Below are positions 9,809 to 19,192 of a stretch of 64,000 nucleotides of DNA, in pieces (the stretch's first letter is position 1; each line of letters begins with the position of its first letter). Source of the DNA: Spartobacteria bacterium LR76 (GTDB lineage Bacteria > Verrucomicrobiota > Verrucomicrobiia > Chthoniobacterales > Terrimicrobiaceae); contig QAYZ01000013.1 of the NCBI GenBank assembly GCA_003054655.1, forward strand, positions 1 to 64,000, in the 5' to 3' direction. Both the position numbers and the translations under genes were made by a program. Below the pieces are notes generated by a model. That model searched no databases. It was not told the origin of the DNA and saw only the letters and a program-made list of their open reading frames with translations.

Positions 9809-11888
9809 CAAGCAGGAACGCCGCGTGCCGCCCGGGCAGGTGGAAACCATCGAAGCCTTCGAAAGTACTGATTGAGCGCCCCGGTTGATCGGCCAACGTC
9901 ACCGTATACGGAGTATGGTTGATCATCAGGATTCCATTCTCGAAGGCTACGGTCTCAATGCCTCTGCGGCGGCGCTCAGCGATCCCGACCTCGATCATGA
10001 CACGCTCCACCGGCGTGCGCGCAATGATCGTGAGCGGATAATGATTTTCCTTTTTGTACTCCCGAGCCACGGGCAGATGTTCCCTGCTGGCATAGGCAGC
10101 GCCATAATAGAAACCAAACGAATGTACCGCACCTCGGCCAGGATGATGAATAGTGTAAACCCCGGCACCGTCGCAAAGATAGCGTGCCTGGATGTCACCG
10201 GAATCGTAAGCGGCAAACTCGGGCGATCCCGTAACGACCTTTTCCTCCCAGACGAAGGAATCCGCGCAATGAGGAAGAGCTTCCATGCCGAAAGCGTAAT
10301 GAACCGCCTCGGCCATGCCATGCAAGAGCAGGCCCCCGCCCTCCACATACTCGCGAAGCCTCTTTTCAAACAACTCATCCCGCATCGCCCAGTAGTGAGG
10401 ATCTGCCGATACAACCACGCAGTCGTATTCGGCGAGCGTCTCAGCGTGTGACGGATGAATAATGTCGGGATTCAGGCCCAGATCGGCGAGTTGCCGGTAC
10501 CACCCGAGAAAATCGTCGCGAAAGGCGTTGTATTGCCTCGTATCCGTGGGCTGCGCGGAAAGCGTGTAAGAAGCAAATGGGTAGACCATCGCCACCCTGC
10601 GCGTTTTGAGCCTCCGACCCGCAACACCCCGGACCTCCGAGAACCAATCCAGCGCCCCGCGCAATGAGTCCCTCTCAGGCACATCCCATTTGCCAAAGTT
10701 TCCGCCGTCGTCCAACCCGTTGTAGCCATAGAAATACAAATCCGTAGCCCCGGCGCCAAAGGCAGACGCGATGACCTCCGCCGGGCTGCAGACGGCATAG
10801 ATGTCATTGGCCATGTAGCGACCGAGGAAAAGAGAACCCACGAAATCCCGATCCCTGGCCGCACTCCGAAGCATCGCCATCTCACAGGGGACAACATACG
10901 GCTCGATATAGCCGTGGTTGTCGATCGGCATCGTGATAAACGAGGGCGAGTCCAAGATCGCGCCGAGATCCCAAAGATCCCAGCCGCGATTCTGAATATG
11001 CACATAATCGCTGAAAAACACCTTCCATTGCGAAAGGGCCGCATAGAGGTAAAAGCGCGCGTCCTCCTCCCGAAGTCGACCTGCCACTCGCGCAAAATAG
11101 TCGCGCATGACGCGGCGCTTGTAAGCCTGGTTATCGGCGTACTTCCGCACCGCAGCCGTGCGTCCCTCGTAGTCAGCGAAGGCTGGTACATGCCGGTGGG
11201 CTTCCAGCGGATCGGCCGGGTTTGTCCAGTAATCCTCGGCTCCCAGTTGATCGAGCGAGACAAATGCCGATCCGTACCGGTCATTCACTTCCTCAAGCGA
11301 ATAGCGGGAGCGCAGCCATGCCAGATAATGTTCGCGTCCATCATCATCGAAGGACGGGGAAAAGATCGGGCTGTGATAAAAGTAGAAGGGCAGTCGCTCC
11401 CGCCCGGCCTCATCCGTGACGGAGGCAGCGGCATCTCCGGCAATGAAGCGGTAAAGCTCCAGACAGTGTCTCACATGCTCCTCGGCCTGAGCGACGGACC
11501 AGTGACGGTAACCGCGATAGGGTTGCTGCCAGTAATCCACCGGTTGATCGACGAACTCCGGAGGGTGATCGTAGATTTCGGGATAGAGGTTATCCCCAAT
11601 GGCAAACAACGCCAGAAAGGACACTCCCATGCCATTGTCGCGACAGCAGCGGGTGATGAAATTCTGCATCGCAACGTATTGACTTTCCTCCCTTGTGCGG
11701 AAGAAATGCGTAAAGTCGCTCCATAGCTTGGAATCGAGCACGATCGAATTGAACCCCAGTCTCCGCATGTCCTCGATGCCGCTTTTCACGGCCTCCCTGC
11801 TCGAGAAATAGGGCTCAAAGAAGTTGCCAAACCATGCCATGAACGCAGGTCGGGGTCCGGAAACGCATCGTTCAGTGCTATAAAGCAT
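9804..11888 (-). CDS. GH42-like beta-galactosidase family protein (cytoplasmic)
   Basis: 694 residues with no signal peptide. The first 400 residues look like a TIM barrel (MRRLGFNSIVLDSKLW, then YLAWLRSRYSLEEVNDRYGS, a phrase typical of GH42). Residues about 430-560 resemble the GH42 trimerisation / glutamine-amidotransferase-like domain (RRVAMVYPFASYTL; EYVEGGGLLLHG). A C-terminal beta domain ends FHLPGRHAAFLLG. The enzyme probably hydrolyses a beta-galactoside or related glycoside in the cytoplasm; I could not pin both catalytic glutamates. AAGGA stands about 9 bases before the ATG at 11888, which supports this start. It lies 49 bases downstream of the FAD oxidoreductase in the same direction, so the two probably form an operon next to the AraC gene. 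Confidence 0.7.
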   Translation of the reverse strand: MLYSTERCVSGPRPAFMAWFGNFFEPYFSSREAVKSGIEDMRRLGFNSIVLDSKLWSDFTHFFRTREESQYVAMQNFITRCCRDNGMGVSFLALFAIGDNLYPEIYDHPPEFVDQPVDYWQQPYRGYRHWSVAQAEEHVRHCLELYRFIAGDAAASVTDEAGRERLPFYFYHSPIFSPSFDDDGREHYLAWLRSRYSLEEVNDRYGSAFVSLDQLGAEDYWTNPADPLEAHRHVPAFADYEGRTAAVRKYADNQAYKRRVMRDYFARVAGRLREEDARFYLYAALSQWKVFFSDYVHIQNRGWDLWDLGAILDSPSFITMPIDNHGYIEPYVVPCEMAMLRSAARDRDFVGSLFLGRYMANDIYAVCSPAEVIASAFGAGATDLYFYGYNGLDDGGNFGKWDVPERDSLRGALDWFSEVRGVAGRRLKTRRVAMVYPFASYTLSAQPTDTRQYNAFRDDFLGWYRQLADLGLNPDIIHPSHAETLAEYDCVVVSADPHYWAMRDELFEKRLREYVEGGGLLLHGMAEAVHYAFGMEALPHCADSFVWEEKVVTGSPEFAAYDSGDIQARYLCDGAGVYTIHHPGRGAVHSFGFYYGAAYASREHLPVAREYKKENHYPLTIIARTPVERVMIEVGIAERRRRGIETVAFENGILMINHTPYTVTLADQPGRSISTFEGFDGFHLPGRHAAFLLG

Positions 11889-11937
11889 AGGGGATATCCT
11901 TCCTTGGCTGTGAGAAGCCTTCTTGGAAAGAGAAATT

Positions 11938-13473
11938 TTACGGGTGTACCAGGGCCTCGGCCTCGGTGATGCCCACGATGAACGCGGTCGCCTCCGGCGG
12001 ACGGCTCAACACCTGACCGGCCTCGAGCAAGGCTGCCTGCAGATCAGGGTACGGCACTTGCTGAACGGAGACCCCCAGGTCCAGGGCGATCGACGCTGCC
12101 ACCGAGGCGGACTGGCCGAGAGTCATAAACACCGGTTCCATGCGGATCGAACCAAATGCGATGTGCGATGCCGAAATACAAAATGGGGCCAGAAGATTTG
12201 CGCACTCAGCCTCGCGCGGCACGATGGCGCGGTACGAGATCGGATAGGGCAATATCCCGCCCACCTGGACATCCCCTTCATTGACTACCACGCCGTTTCG
12301 CACCATGCGGCGACAGTGATGCGAGTCCATGCCGTAGGCCGCCATGCCGATGGAGTCCTCGGCGACGGAATGGCCGCGGCAGTTGTGCTCAGTCATCACG
12401 TAATCGCCAAGCATCCGCCGGGCCTCGCGAACGTAGAGGGCGTGGGGCCATCCTCCGCTTTCCGGAAATTCATCTGCACACAGCCCCCAGGAACTCATCG
12501 GTTCCCGGATTGCCGCGGGCACTTCGGAATCATTTGCGAGACACCACATGAGTCCCTGCTGCCAGCAGACGTGCCGTTGGAAAATGTGCTCTCGCTCTAC
12601 GTAGCTGCCAGCGGCCCAGCCGTAGTTCTGCCCAATGAAATCCGTGGACACAGCACCGTGATTGTTCGTATCGGTCTTGCCATTCCGGATCTCGTCAAAC
12701 TTCTGAAACGCCTCGTTCCACCCCGTAGCCAGAAAGCGCTTCAAGAGAATGTACCAGGATTCATCATACCCTTCGGGCTGAGGGAAAGGCATCCGGATGT
12801 CGTCCCGTTGGGTCAGGCACATCCGAAAGTTGTAGGTCTGTACTCTATTATCTCCAGCCCCTTGCGCAAACGACGGATCAGGATCGATGCCAGGAAGAAG
12901 TCCGCTCGCTGGCACGCCCGGGATGATGTAGGGATCGACCGGGGTCTCAAACTGGTGACCGCTCTCGATCTGCGCGCCGTTGATAGTTTCATTGTAGCGG
13001 GAATTTCCCTCTCGCCCGATAAAATGCGAGACGCCCGCCAGTGCGAGCAGATCGCCCTCATAAGATGCGTCAATGAACATCGCGGCCCTCACCGCGATCC
13101 CGCTTACGGTGCGAATCGCCACGATACGGTTTCCCTCCTTGGAAACCTCATCGATGAACTGGCGCTTGAACACGCGGACATTTGCCTCAAGCAGCCATTG
13201 CTCAAAAGTCTCCTCCGCGACATGCGGCTCAAACCTCCACTCCTCAAGGGTGCCGTATCGCCTGCCTACCCGGCGGTAAAACTCGCGGGAAAGGCCACCG
13301 ATCACGTGCTTGTTGCCGACATCCGTCATGCCCAGCCCTCCCGCGGTCATTCCTCCGAGATGGGCGCTCGGCTCGAGCAGCACGACGCTCAGCCCCCGAT
13401 TTGCGGCGTCAAGAGCGGCAATGACGCCACCAGACACACCACCATAGACACAAATATCCGCCGAGAGGCTCAT
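11938..13473 (-). CDS. FAD-dependent oxidoreductase (FAD_oxidored family)
   Basis: About 511 residues. The N-terminus SADICVYGGVSGGVIAALDA is a Rossmann dinucleotide-binding motif, with the downstream acid as LLEPSAHLGGMTAGGLG. Further family features are AAMFIDASYEGDLLALAGV and the late PIAYR-like stretch YPISYRAIVPREAECANLL. These proteins occur beside polysaccharide lyases and glycosidases; the substrate is usually unknown, though oxidation of a sugar or polyol is plausible. No signal peptide is evident. I chose the ATG at 13473 because it gives the short leader usual before the FAD motif. An in-frame ATG at 13560 would add 29 residues. The gene diverges from the AraC regulator at 13608, which probably controls it. 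Confidence 0.8.
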   Translation of the reverse strand: MSLSADICVYGGVSGGVIAALDAANRGLSVVLLEPSAHLGGMTAGGLGMTDVGNKHVIGGLSREFYRRVGRRYGTLEEWRFEPHVAEETFEQWLLEANVRVFKRQFIDEVSKEGNRIVAIRTVSGIAVRAAMFIDASYEGDLLALAGVSHFIGREGNSRYNETINGAQIESGHQFETPVDPYIIPGVPASGLLPGIDPDPSFAQGAGDNRVQTYNFRMCLTQRDDIRMPFPQPEGYDESWYILLKRFLATGWNEAFQKFDEIRNGKTDTNNHGAVSTDFIGQNYGWAAGSYVEREHIFQRHVCWQQGLMWCLANDSEVPAAIREPMSSWGLCADEFPESGGWPHALYVREARRMLGDYVMTEHNCRGHSVAEDSIGMAAYGMDSHHCRRMVRNGVVVNEGDVQVGGILPYPISYRAIVPREAECANLLAPFCISASHIAFGSIRMEPVFMTLGQSASVAASIALDLGVSVQQVPYPDLQAALLEAGQVLSRPPEATAFIVGITEAEALVHP

Positions 13474-13607
13474 CACCTTAAAAGGCGCGGGAAGAAAATA
13501 ACGGGGAACCAGTTTCACTACAGTGATCGAATTCTCCCCTGCAGTCAGAAAACTGGCCATTTCATAAGCTTGCCTTAGTTATATATTTAGTTATCTCTTT
13601 TTGAGTT

Positions 13608-14495
13608 ATGGATTTGCTCTCTCGTCACTGGCAAAGCCCGCTATACCGCTGGTCCAGCCTTCGCACCGAACTGCTTTGGATTTACGAGGGACCCATCGCG
13701 GCTGGCTCGACCAGTGAGCGACAGGATCATAGCCTCGGGTATTGGGTCTGGCTGCTCCGCCGGGGGACCGTGCGTCTCGAAATGGAGGGAAAGACGTGGC
13801 AGGCCAATGCGGGTCAGTGGATGATTTCCCCGCAAGGAAAGACTCTCCAGGAGTTCTCTTCCGACGCCCGCATCCTTTCCGTCCACTTTAGGTGCCAGTG
13901 GCCTACAGGGAACAACCTTTTCTCCGGGCGCGACGCCGTAGTTCTAGATGCCAGCCAGTTTCCCAAGCTGGAGAAAAGCGCCACCGCACTCACCCGCCTC
14001 GTCCACCGGCATTTTCCCAAGGTGCGGCTGGAACTCACGGAGCAGCAGATCGACTACCCGGTTTTTCTGCGGTTCGAACAGCGTTTCCAGCAATGGCTCA
14101 TTGACTTTCACCATGCCATGACCCAGATGGGGCGCGCCCTGGCCCATGCGGGGCTAAGTGACGAACGTCTGATGAGAGCCGCGCATCTGCTGCACGAAAG
14201 CCCTCTCTCTGAGCCCTTTCCAGGCTTGCAGCTCCAGCGTGAGACCGGCCTCGGCCGCGCACATCTCGACCGGCTGTACTGGAAGGAATTTGGCATTACC
14301 ACACGGGAATATTGGGAGCGGCTGCGTCAGGATGTCGCCACGCGCAAACTGGAATCCACCGGACTTTCCATCAAGGAGATCGGTTACGAGCTCGGCTTCA
14401 AGCAGGCATCCCATTTCACCAAGTGGTTCTTCAATCGCCTAGGGAAAACCCCCAAGGCTTACCGGGAGGAATCTCCCACCAACCGGGCGTACTGA
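13608..14495 (+). CDS. AraC-family transcriptional regulator
   Basis: 295 residues. An N-terminal cupin-like sensor domain contains the phrase WVWLLRRGTVRLEMEG followed by GQWMISPQGK. The C-terminal double helix-turn-helix runs from about residue 205 to 290, with LGRAHLDRLYWKEFGITTREY in the first half and SIKEIGYELGFKQASHFTKW in the second, close to the AraC signature. It should bind DNA in response to a sugar ligand. It diverges from the FAD oxidoreductase and GH42-like genes, its most likely targets. The start ATG at 13608 lies 4 bases after the TTATCTCTTTTTGA motif (13591-13604), so that motif overlaps the translation start region. It converges closely with the Verru_Chthon run (17-base gap). 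Confidence 0.9.
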   Translation: MDLLSRHWQSPLYRWSSLRTELLWIYEGPIAAGSTSERQDHSLGYWVWLLRRGTVRLEMEGKTWQANAGQWMISPQGKTLQEFSSDARILSVHFRCQWPTGNNLFSGRDAVVLDASQFPKLEKSATALTRLVHRHFPKVRLELTEQQIDYPVFLRFEQRFQQWLIDFHHAMTQMGRALAHAGLSDERLMRAAHLLHESPLSEPFPGLQLQRETGLGRAHLDRLYWKEFGITTREYWERLRQDVATRKLESTGLSIKEIGYELGFKQASHFTKWFFNRLGKTPKAYREESPTNRAY

Positions 14496-14512
14496 GCCGA
14501 TCGTCTGTCATT

Positions 14513-15028
14513 TCACTGGACAGACCAGTTCTTTATCTCAATCACACAATCGCCAAGGTAGGGAGGTACAGAGAAGAAAATTATCACGCTTTTGATAGGA
14601 GTATTGTCAAAGCTCTCTCCAGAATCCGACGCCGCAGCCGCAAACTCGACCAAGTAGTTTGTGAACGCCGGTCCCTCATTTGGAAGAGTCTGCCTGATTT
14701 TGACACCGGTCTCCAGCTCGCCTCCAGCCGCGAGCTCGCCAACTTGAGTCTGGCTGAAATCAAAGCTGACCGACTCGGCCTTGACCGGTTTTTCAAAAGT
14801 GTAGGTAATCACAGCATGCCAAAGATACGAATCATCGTTGCGGCAGGATATCTTTATGCCTCCATCGGTGTTTTCTATCACCGGTTTCTTGAGGCCAAAG
14901 ATGTTCAAGCGTTTGTCCCCGTACTTGAGCGGCATGACGATCTTTTCACTCGCAGTCTGGGCATTGACAGCCGCCATTGACCCGAGTCCAAGGCCAGCGA
15001 GGACAATCAGTGGAATTATATGTTTCAT
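14513..15028 (-). CDS. Small secreted protein, function unknown
   Basis: 171 residues. The start at 15028 is set by a clear signal peptide, KHIIPLIVLAGLGLGSMAAV, cleaved near NAQ. The mature part is predicted all-beta and looks like a carbohydrate-binding-type sandwich (WHAVITYTFEKPVKAESVSF; VIEIKNWSV at the end). I recognise no family. It is the last gene of the leftward run that starts with the Verru_Chthon cassette and lies 14 bases after the lipoprotein gene, so it should be cotranscribed. Its role may be a periplasmic or surface accessory to the pseudopilin-like complex, which is inference from position alone. Confidence 0.65.
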   Translation of the reverse strand: MKHIIPLIVLAGLGLGSMAAVNAQTASEKIVMPLKYGDKRLNIFGLKKPVIENTDGGIKISCRNDDSYLWHAVITYTFEKPVKAESVSFDFSQTQVGELAAGGELETGVKIRQTLPNEGPAFTNYLVEFAAAASDSGESFDNTPIKSVIIFFSVPPYLGDCVIEIKNWSVQ

Positions 15029-15042
15029 TTTTTGAGAGACAG

Positions 15043-15717
15043 CTATCGCCCGTAGCTCTTGCGCGGCACCAGAGCTTCCCGGCATCTTTCCAAAGCTGCG
15101 GCGAATTCAGAATCCGGAGCGTAAGCGCGATCAGGCAGGGGCAGATCGAAGGCAAATACTCCGGCGGCGCCGCCACCGACCTTCAATGCAACTGGCCGAT
15201 TGGTTTGGTTGTCGATCCAGGCTTGAAAGACAATCTTCTCTCCTCCGACCAACATCTGTTCAAAAACATAGTGACGGCAGGATCTGCCGCCAAAGGTCTC
15301 CATCCCAAGAAATGTATCCCTACTCACCCACTGAAATGCCGCTGCGTCGTACCGTTGACCATCGAAATAGCCGCTCCGGAATGCGTTGGCCCTCTCGCCA
15401 TCCATCCTGAAGACAACCAACCCAGCCCGGGCTGGCCACCATATCTCCGCCTTGGAACCATTGGCGTAGTTCACAATATCATGCCTCCCGTCGGCCATCC
15501 GGACGATTTCGATTTTTGCAACCTGGCCAGCCACAGTTTTCTCCTTCGCACTGTCTGCTCGTTGAGTCGCGGCCCCTCCCCGGTCCTCGCCAAAAGTGAT
15601 CGTCCAGGCAGCATCTCCCGAGGGAAAGGATACCTCATGCGTGGTTGGTTCCTGCGCGCAAAGCGTACAGCCGAGCAAGAGCGCTGCTACAACGGCACCG
15701 AAAAATACTCTATTCAT
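15043..15717 (-). CDS. Lipoprotein of unknown function downstream of Verru_Chthon cassette
   Basis: 224 residues. The start at 15717 gives a lipoprotein signal (GAVVAALLLGC, Cys about 16), so the product should be anchored in a membrane. The frame runs open further upstream, but that part lies inside the cassette A gene and has no protein character. The mature protein has alternating beta strands with phrases such as GKAEIWWPARAGLVVFRMDG-like text (KAEIWWPARAGLVVFR) and RSCRHYVFEQMLVGG. It loosely recalls outer-membrane lipoprotein folds that bind hydrophobic or extended ligands, but I cannot assign a family. The gene overlaps the end of the cassette A gene by 8 bases, so translational coupling is likely. 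Confidence 0.7.
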   Translation of the reverse strand: MNRVFFGAVVAALLLGCTLCAQEPTTHEVSFPSGDAAWTITFGEDRGGAATQRADSAKEKTVAGQVAKIEIVRMADGRHDIVNYANGSKAEIWWPARAGLVVFRMDGERANAFRSGYFDGQRYDAAAFQWVSRDTFLGMETFGGRSCRHYVFEQMLVGGEKIVFQAWIDNQTNRPVALKVGGGAAGVFAFDLPLPDRAYAPDSEFAAALERCREALVPRKSYGR

Positions 15718-18700
15718 AGACTGGCTCCATTTGCGCGCTGACCAGTTTTCCCGTGATGCGATCGACCGAGACATGCAGCCAATACCTCCGCTCTCCTTCC
15801 ACGATGAAGTCCTGGAGGCCCGTTGCGTTGACCGCAAGGCGCCCGGACTGGGCAACCACGTCCACCAGGAGGTTCCAGGTCCGGATATCTGCGACATCTG
15901 CCAGAGCGCGAATCGGAGCCTCTCCATAGGACTTGTTGCGAAATGGCTGGTTCAGCGGGGTGTTGTTACCGTTGACGGAGGTGGCAGCTGTATTAAAAAC
16001 GCCGCCCAGGCGTGAAGATATGGCCGATGCGTCACGCAGCGCACCGTTCGTACGAATCTCGCCGACCGCCTCGCGCGCCAAAGCGGTTGCCTCATTGGCC
16101 GTAAGCGCACTGCCAGCGACATTATTGACCTGCTTTGTAACGTTTCGCAGGATGGCTTCCACCACGCTCTCAGTCGTTGAGTTGATGTTGACTTTTCCTG
16201 CCGCCACCATCGCCTGGTCGCTCACCGAGAAAAGGTCGAGCAAAGCCGCATCGGCGCTCTTGTCCGACCAGAGGTCCAGAGTCTTGAACGGTTGATCACG
16301 AAAGACGTAGCCTAACTCGCCCACGGATTGGAACGCTCGATTGAGTATGTACGGACGACGGCGGGCTTTGGAACCGGGCAGATAATCACTCGTGCCTGAT
16401 GTCAGCATGTATGTCCCCATGCCATCGCCAGACGTGTCTCCCGTGGCCGAGGCCCTGAAGGCGTCTCCGGGACGCGTGATATTATCCAGATCGGAATAAC
16501 GGAAGTCCGACGAGGCGATATTTTGCATCCAGGCATCAAACATACATTTGCCACCAGCCGCATTGACAAATCCCGCCGACGCCCGCGGCCATGCTGACGA
16601 GATCACCCCTCTTCCGATGTTATTCCCATCGTCATACGTGCTTTCGACGCTCGTCCGGATGGAGTAGCCCATTTGCCAGCTCGGAGTATTGGGTCGGACC
16701 ATGGACGAGCTTACAGAAAAGCGGTCTGTCCGCGGATCCACGCGGGCTATGATCGATCCCCAGTATCCCCCATACTTTGACCCTGTACTCCAGCCATTCT
16801 TGTTCATGGCGCGCACTCGGCTAATCACTGAGTACGGCAGCCATTGGCCATTTTTATCCTCATACTCCAGAGCAAAGGACAGATAGCCGCCCTCGGCCAG
16901 ATCGGGAATGACCGACACCGAATGCTGGGACGTACCTGTGGCTGGTATCGTGCGGGTAAGAGTGCCCAAATATACTCCCAGATACGGCGTCCGCTCGACA
17001 AAGGTATCGAACTGCGTCTTTGTCGCATTGGATTTGTAACGATTGTTCGCATCGTAGAGAGACACATTGACCGCATAGTCCAGCAGCGGATTGTTCATGG
17101 CGGAACCCGGAGAGCCGGCGGAGCAATAGCCGGTCAAAGGTACTGGCTTGCTAAAGAATGACAGAGGCGCCGTGGATGTCGGGGGAGGATTATTGAATCC
17201 GATCATACCCCGGGCGCTCGGTGCCGCCGGGTCGCGCCCGAAGCTCATCACCACGGGATTCGAACCCATCTGGCTCGTCGTTGGAACATTTGATCCGCTT
17301 TCATCCAGCCTGAGAGACGCCCCGCCGTAGGTCACGAAGCGCAACTGGCTCGGCGTATCCGGATAGGCAGCGGGGTCTGCCGTAGAGCTGTCGTGGGGAT
17401 TCCACACCTCGGGTTGCAGGAATACCCGCATGTCCCCTGGTCCCGTCGGTGCCGGAGTGGTACCACTCCCATGATCCGGCCAGTAGTGATTAATGAGGCC
17501 GACGCGAGTCAATACCGGAAGATTCTCAACCCCGAAGACATAGTTGTACAACTCGTCATCCGGGGAAATCTCCTGGTTGCTCATCTGGTATATCGCCGTG
17601 GGATAGTTATCGGCATCGGCTTGATCGATGATATTGGCTCCGATCTGGAGAATCTGCCGGTCCTTCTTGTTTGCGATCTGCTTGATATCGCCAAGCACTC
17701 CTTCCACGGGAACGGAAATATCCGTGGCCGAGGTCGGATCACCGGGATTTGTCCCGAGCGAACCCTCCATGATCCCCGCACGGAGAAGCTCGAAAAAGTC
17801 GGGGCCGCGTTTGAGATTCCGCACTTGATCGAGGCTCAGGATGCCATGCTCGTCTCCATGATCGTAGTCCCAGCGATGTTTGGCATCATTCCACTTGAGT
17901 CCGAAACATGTCTTGATGGCCCGCTCCCGATCACTGGCGGAAAGAGAGGGATCAAAGGCCGCCACGTTCGGTCCGTCATGTCCCAGCCATGCGAGTCTGG
18001 CGAGGGAGAAGGGGCGGCGCACGAGCGGAGAATTCGCCGTGACAGCTTCACTATCCCATGTGCCGTCGTCATGGTAGTGCCAGATCACTCCGTCAAATGC
18101 CTTAACGCCGGGCAGGGATCGATTATAACTCGCCGGGTCATCCGCCTTGTCACCATAGGGCGCGACACCACCGCTGTCGGTGGGGAGGTTGGTCGGGCCA
18201 TACGACGGCGCCGTAGCCGACCGTAACCGATGAACAAGGTTGGGCGCAGCGTTTGTCATTCCCGTCCGATTCAGGTAGCGGAGCAGGTCGCTACGGCTCA
18301 GGAAGGAATTATCACCGATCACTGTCCCGAGATGGCCTTCGGAACCGATCCGCGCTGCGGCTAGGATATCGCTCGCATTCGTCGAAGCCTTTCCGGTCGC
18401 CCATGCCTCAAAGAGCGCTTCACTGCTCCCGGTCTTTTTGTTTCTCCATGCGATCAGGGCATCGATTTGCTGGGTGGAAAGCCCCAGCGCCGTGAGATCT
18501 GCGTACGAGATGGACTCCTTCGTCTGGTACTTCGCTGCCGGAAAAGTGGAGGGGTAGCCCGCGACGTTCGCGTCCAGCAACCCTCCGATATTATATACCG
18601 TGTAGCTGAATCTCCCCACTACGGCATTCGTGGCCGAGGGAATATTGTTTCCTGCGCCCAAGGATTGAACGATCGTCCCGGAGCGCGTCAGATAGGTCCA

Positions 18701-19192
18701 CGTAGGCAGGTCCGCAGTGCCGAGTTGCGGACCATTCGCAAACCATTGCGACAGCATGCGCCCATTCCTCCCCTTGGCATCGATCCGCACGGTAGATCCG
18801 AAGGTCTTGCCATTGACGCCGGGATCAATCCTGTTGGTCGCTCCGGATATCTTCGCGATAACCATCGCTCCATTGGAGTCGGCTCCGGTCACGCCCACCT
18901 GGGCAGGAACCATGTTCGACGAGGCCAGGGGGCGGTAGACGCCGTTCGTGGCGGGATTGGAGTAGTCAATGATTTCCTGCCGGATCTCTCCGACCACGAC
19001 ATCCATTGCCATGCGGGCCAGCATGTCGGACTTGATTTGATTCGTGCTGGTGAAGGAAACCTGACGATTCAGCAAAGCACGGGAGAAAAACGCGAGGACG
19101 ATGACTGTGATCAGGACAATCGCCGCCATCGCGATGACCAGGGCGAACCCTCTCCCGCCCATCCCCGCAGTTCTGGGAATCACTCTCTTCAT
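15710..19192 (-). CDS. Verru_Chthon cassette protein A (GspK-like giant pseudopilin)
   Basis: 1160 residues. The start at 19192 gives an ATGA overlap with the C gene. The N-terminus is RGFALVIAMAAIVLITVIVL, a prepilin-like membrane helix that lacks the usual Glu at position 5, as GspK does. Near the C-terminus GKVNINSTTESVVEAILRN resembles the GspK phrase around NINTA. Near residue 240, YNIGGLLDANVA followed by a helical segment LGLSTQQIDALIAWRNKKTG recalls the GspK helical domain. GspK is usually near 300 residues, so a large insertion is present here. The family is known by name only, with no known function. I infer a tip subunit of a pseudopilus complex made with C, B and D. Confidence 0.85.
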   Translation of the reverse strand: MKRVIPRTAGMGGRGFALVIAMAAIVLITVIVLAFFSRALLNRQVSFTSTNQIKSDMLARMAMDVVVGEIRQEIIDYSNPATNGVYRPLASSNMVPAQVGVTGADSNGAMVIAKISGATNRIDPGVNGKTFGSTVRIDAKGRNGRMLSQWFANGPQLGTADLPTWTYLTRSGTIVQSLGAGNNIPSATNAVVGRFSYTVYNIGGLLDANVAGYPSTFPAAKYQTKESISYADLTALGLSTQQIDALIAWRNKKTGSSEALFEAWATGKASTNASDILAAARIGSEGHLGTVIGDNSFLSRSDLLRYLNRTGMTNAAPNLVHRLRSATAPSYGPTNLPTDSGGVAPYGDKADDPASYNRSLPGVKAFDGVIWHYHDDGTWDSEAVTANSPLVRRPFSLARLAWLGHDGPNVAAFDPSLSASDRERAIKTCFGLKWNDAKHRWDYDHGDEHGILSLDQVRNLKRGPDFFELLRAGIMEGSLGTNPGDPTSATDISVPVEGVLGDIKQIANKKDRQILQIGANIIDQADADNYPTAIYQMSNQEISPDDELYNYVFGVENLPVLTRVGLINHYWPDHGSGTTPAPTGPGDMRVFLQPEVWNPHDSSTADPAAYPDTPSQLRFVTYGGASLRLDESGSNVPTTSQMGSNPVVMSFGRDPAAPSARGMIGFNNPPPTSTAPLSFFSKPVPLTGYCSAGSPGSAMNNPLLDYAVNVSLYDANNRYKSNATKTQFDTFVERTPYLGVYLGTLTRTIPATGTSQHSVSVIPDLAEGGYLSFALEYEDKNGQWLPYSVISRVRAMNKNGWSTGSKYGGYWGSIIARVDPRTDRFSVSSSMVRPNTPSWQMGYSIRTSVESTYDDGNNIGRGVISSAWPRASAGFVNAAGGKCMFDAWMQNIASSDFRYSDLDNITRPGDAFRASATGDTSGDGMGTYMLTSGTSDYLPGSKARRRPYILNRAFQSVGELGYVFRDQPFKTLDLWSDKSADAALLDLFSVSDQAMVAAGKVNINSTTESVVEAILRNVTKQVNNVAGSALTANEATALAREAVGEIRTNGALRDASAISSRLGGVFNTAATSVNGNNTPLNQPFRNKSYGEAPIRALADVADIRTWNLLVDVVAQSGRLAVNATGLQDFIVEGERRYWLHVSVDRITGKLVSAQMEPVYE

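Noticed and set aside
11923-13578. 551-codon plus-strand frame opposite the FAD oxidoreductase
   Set aside because: Long because of codon bias on the opposite strand; the minus-strand product has the FAD motif and family blocks.
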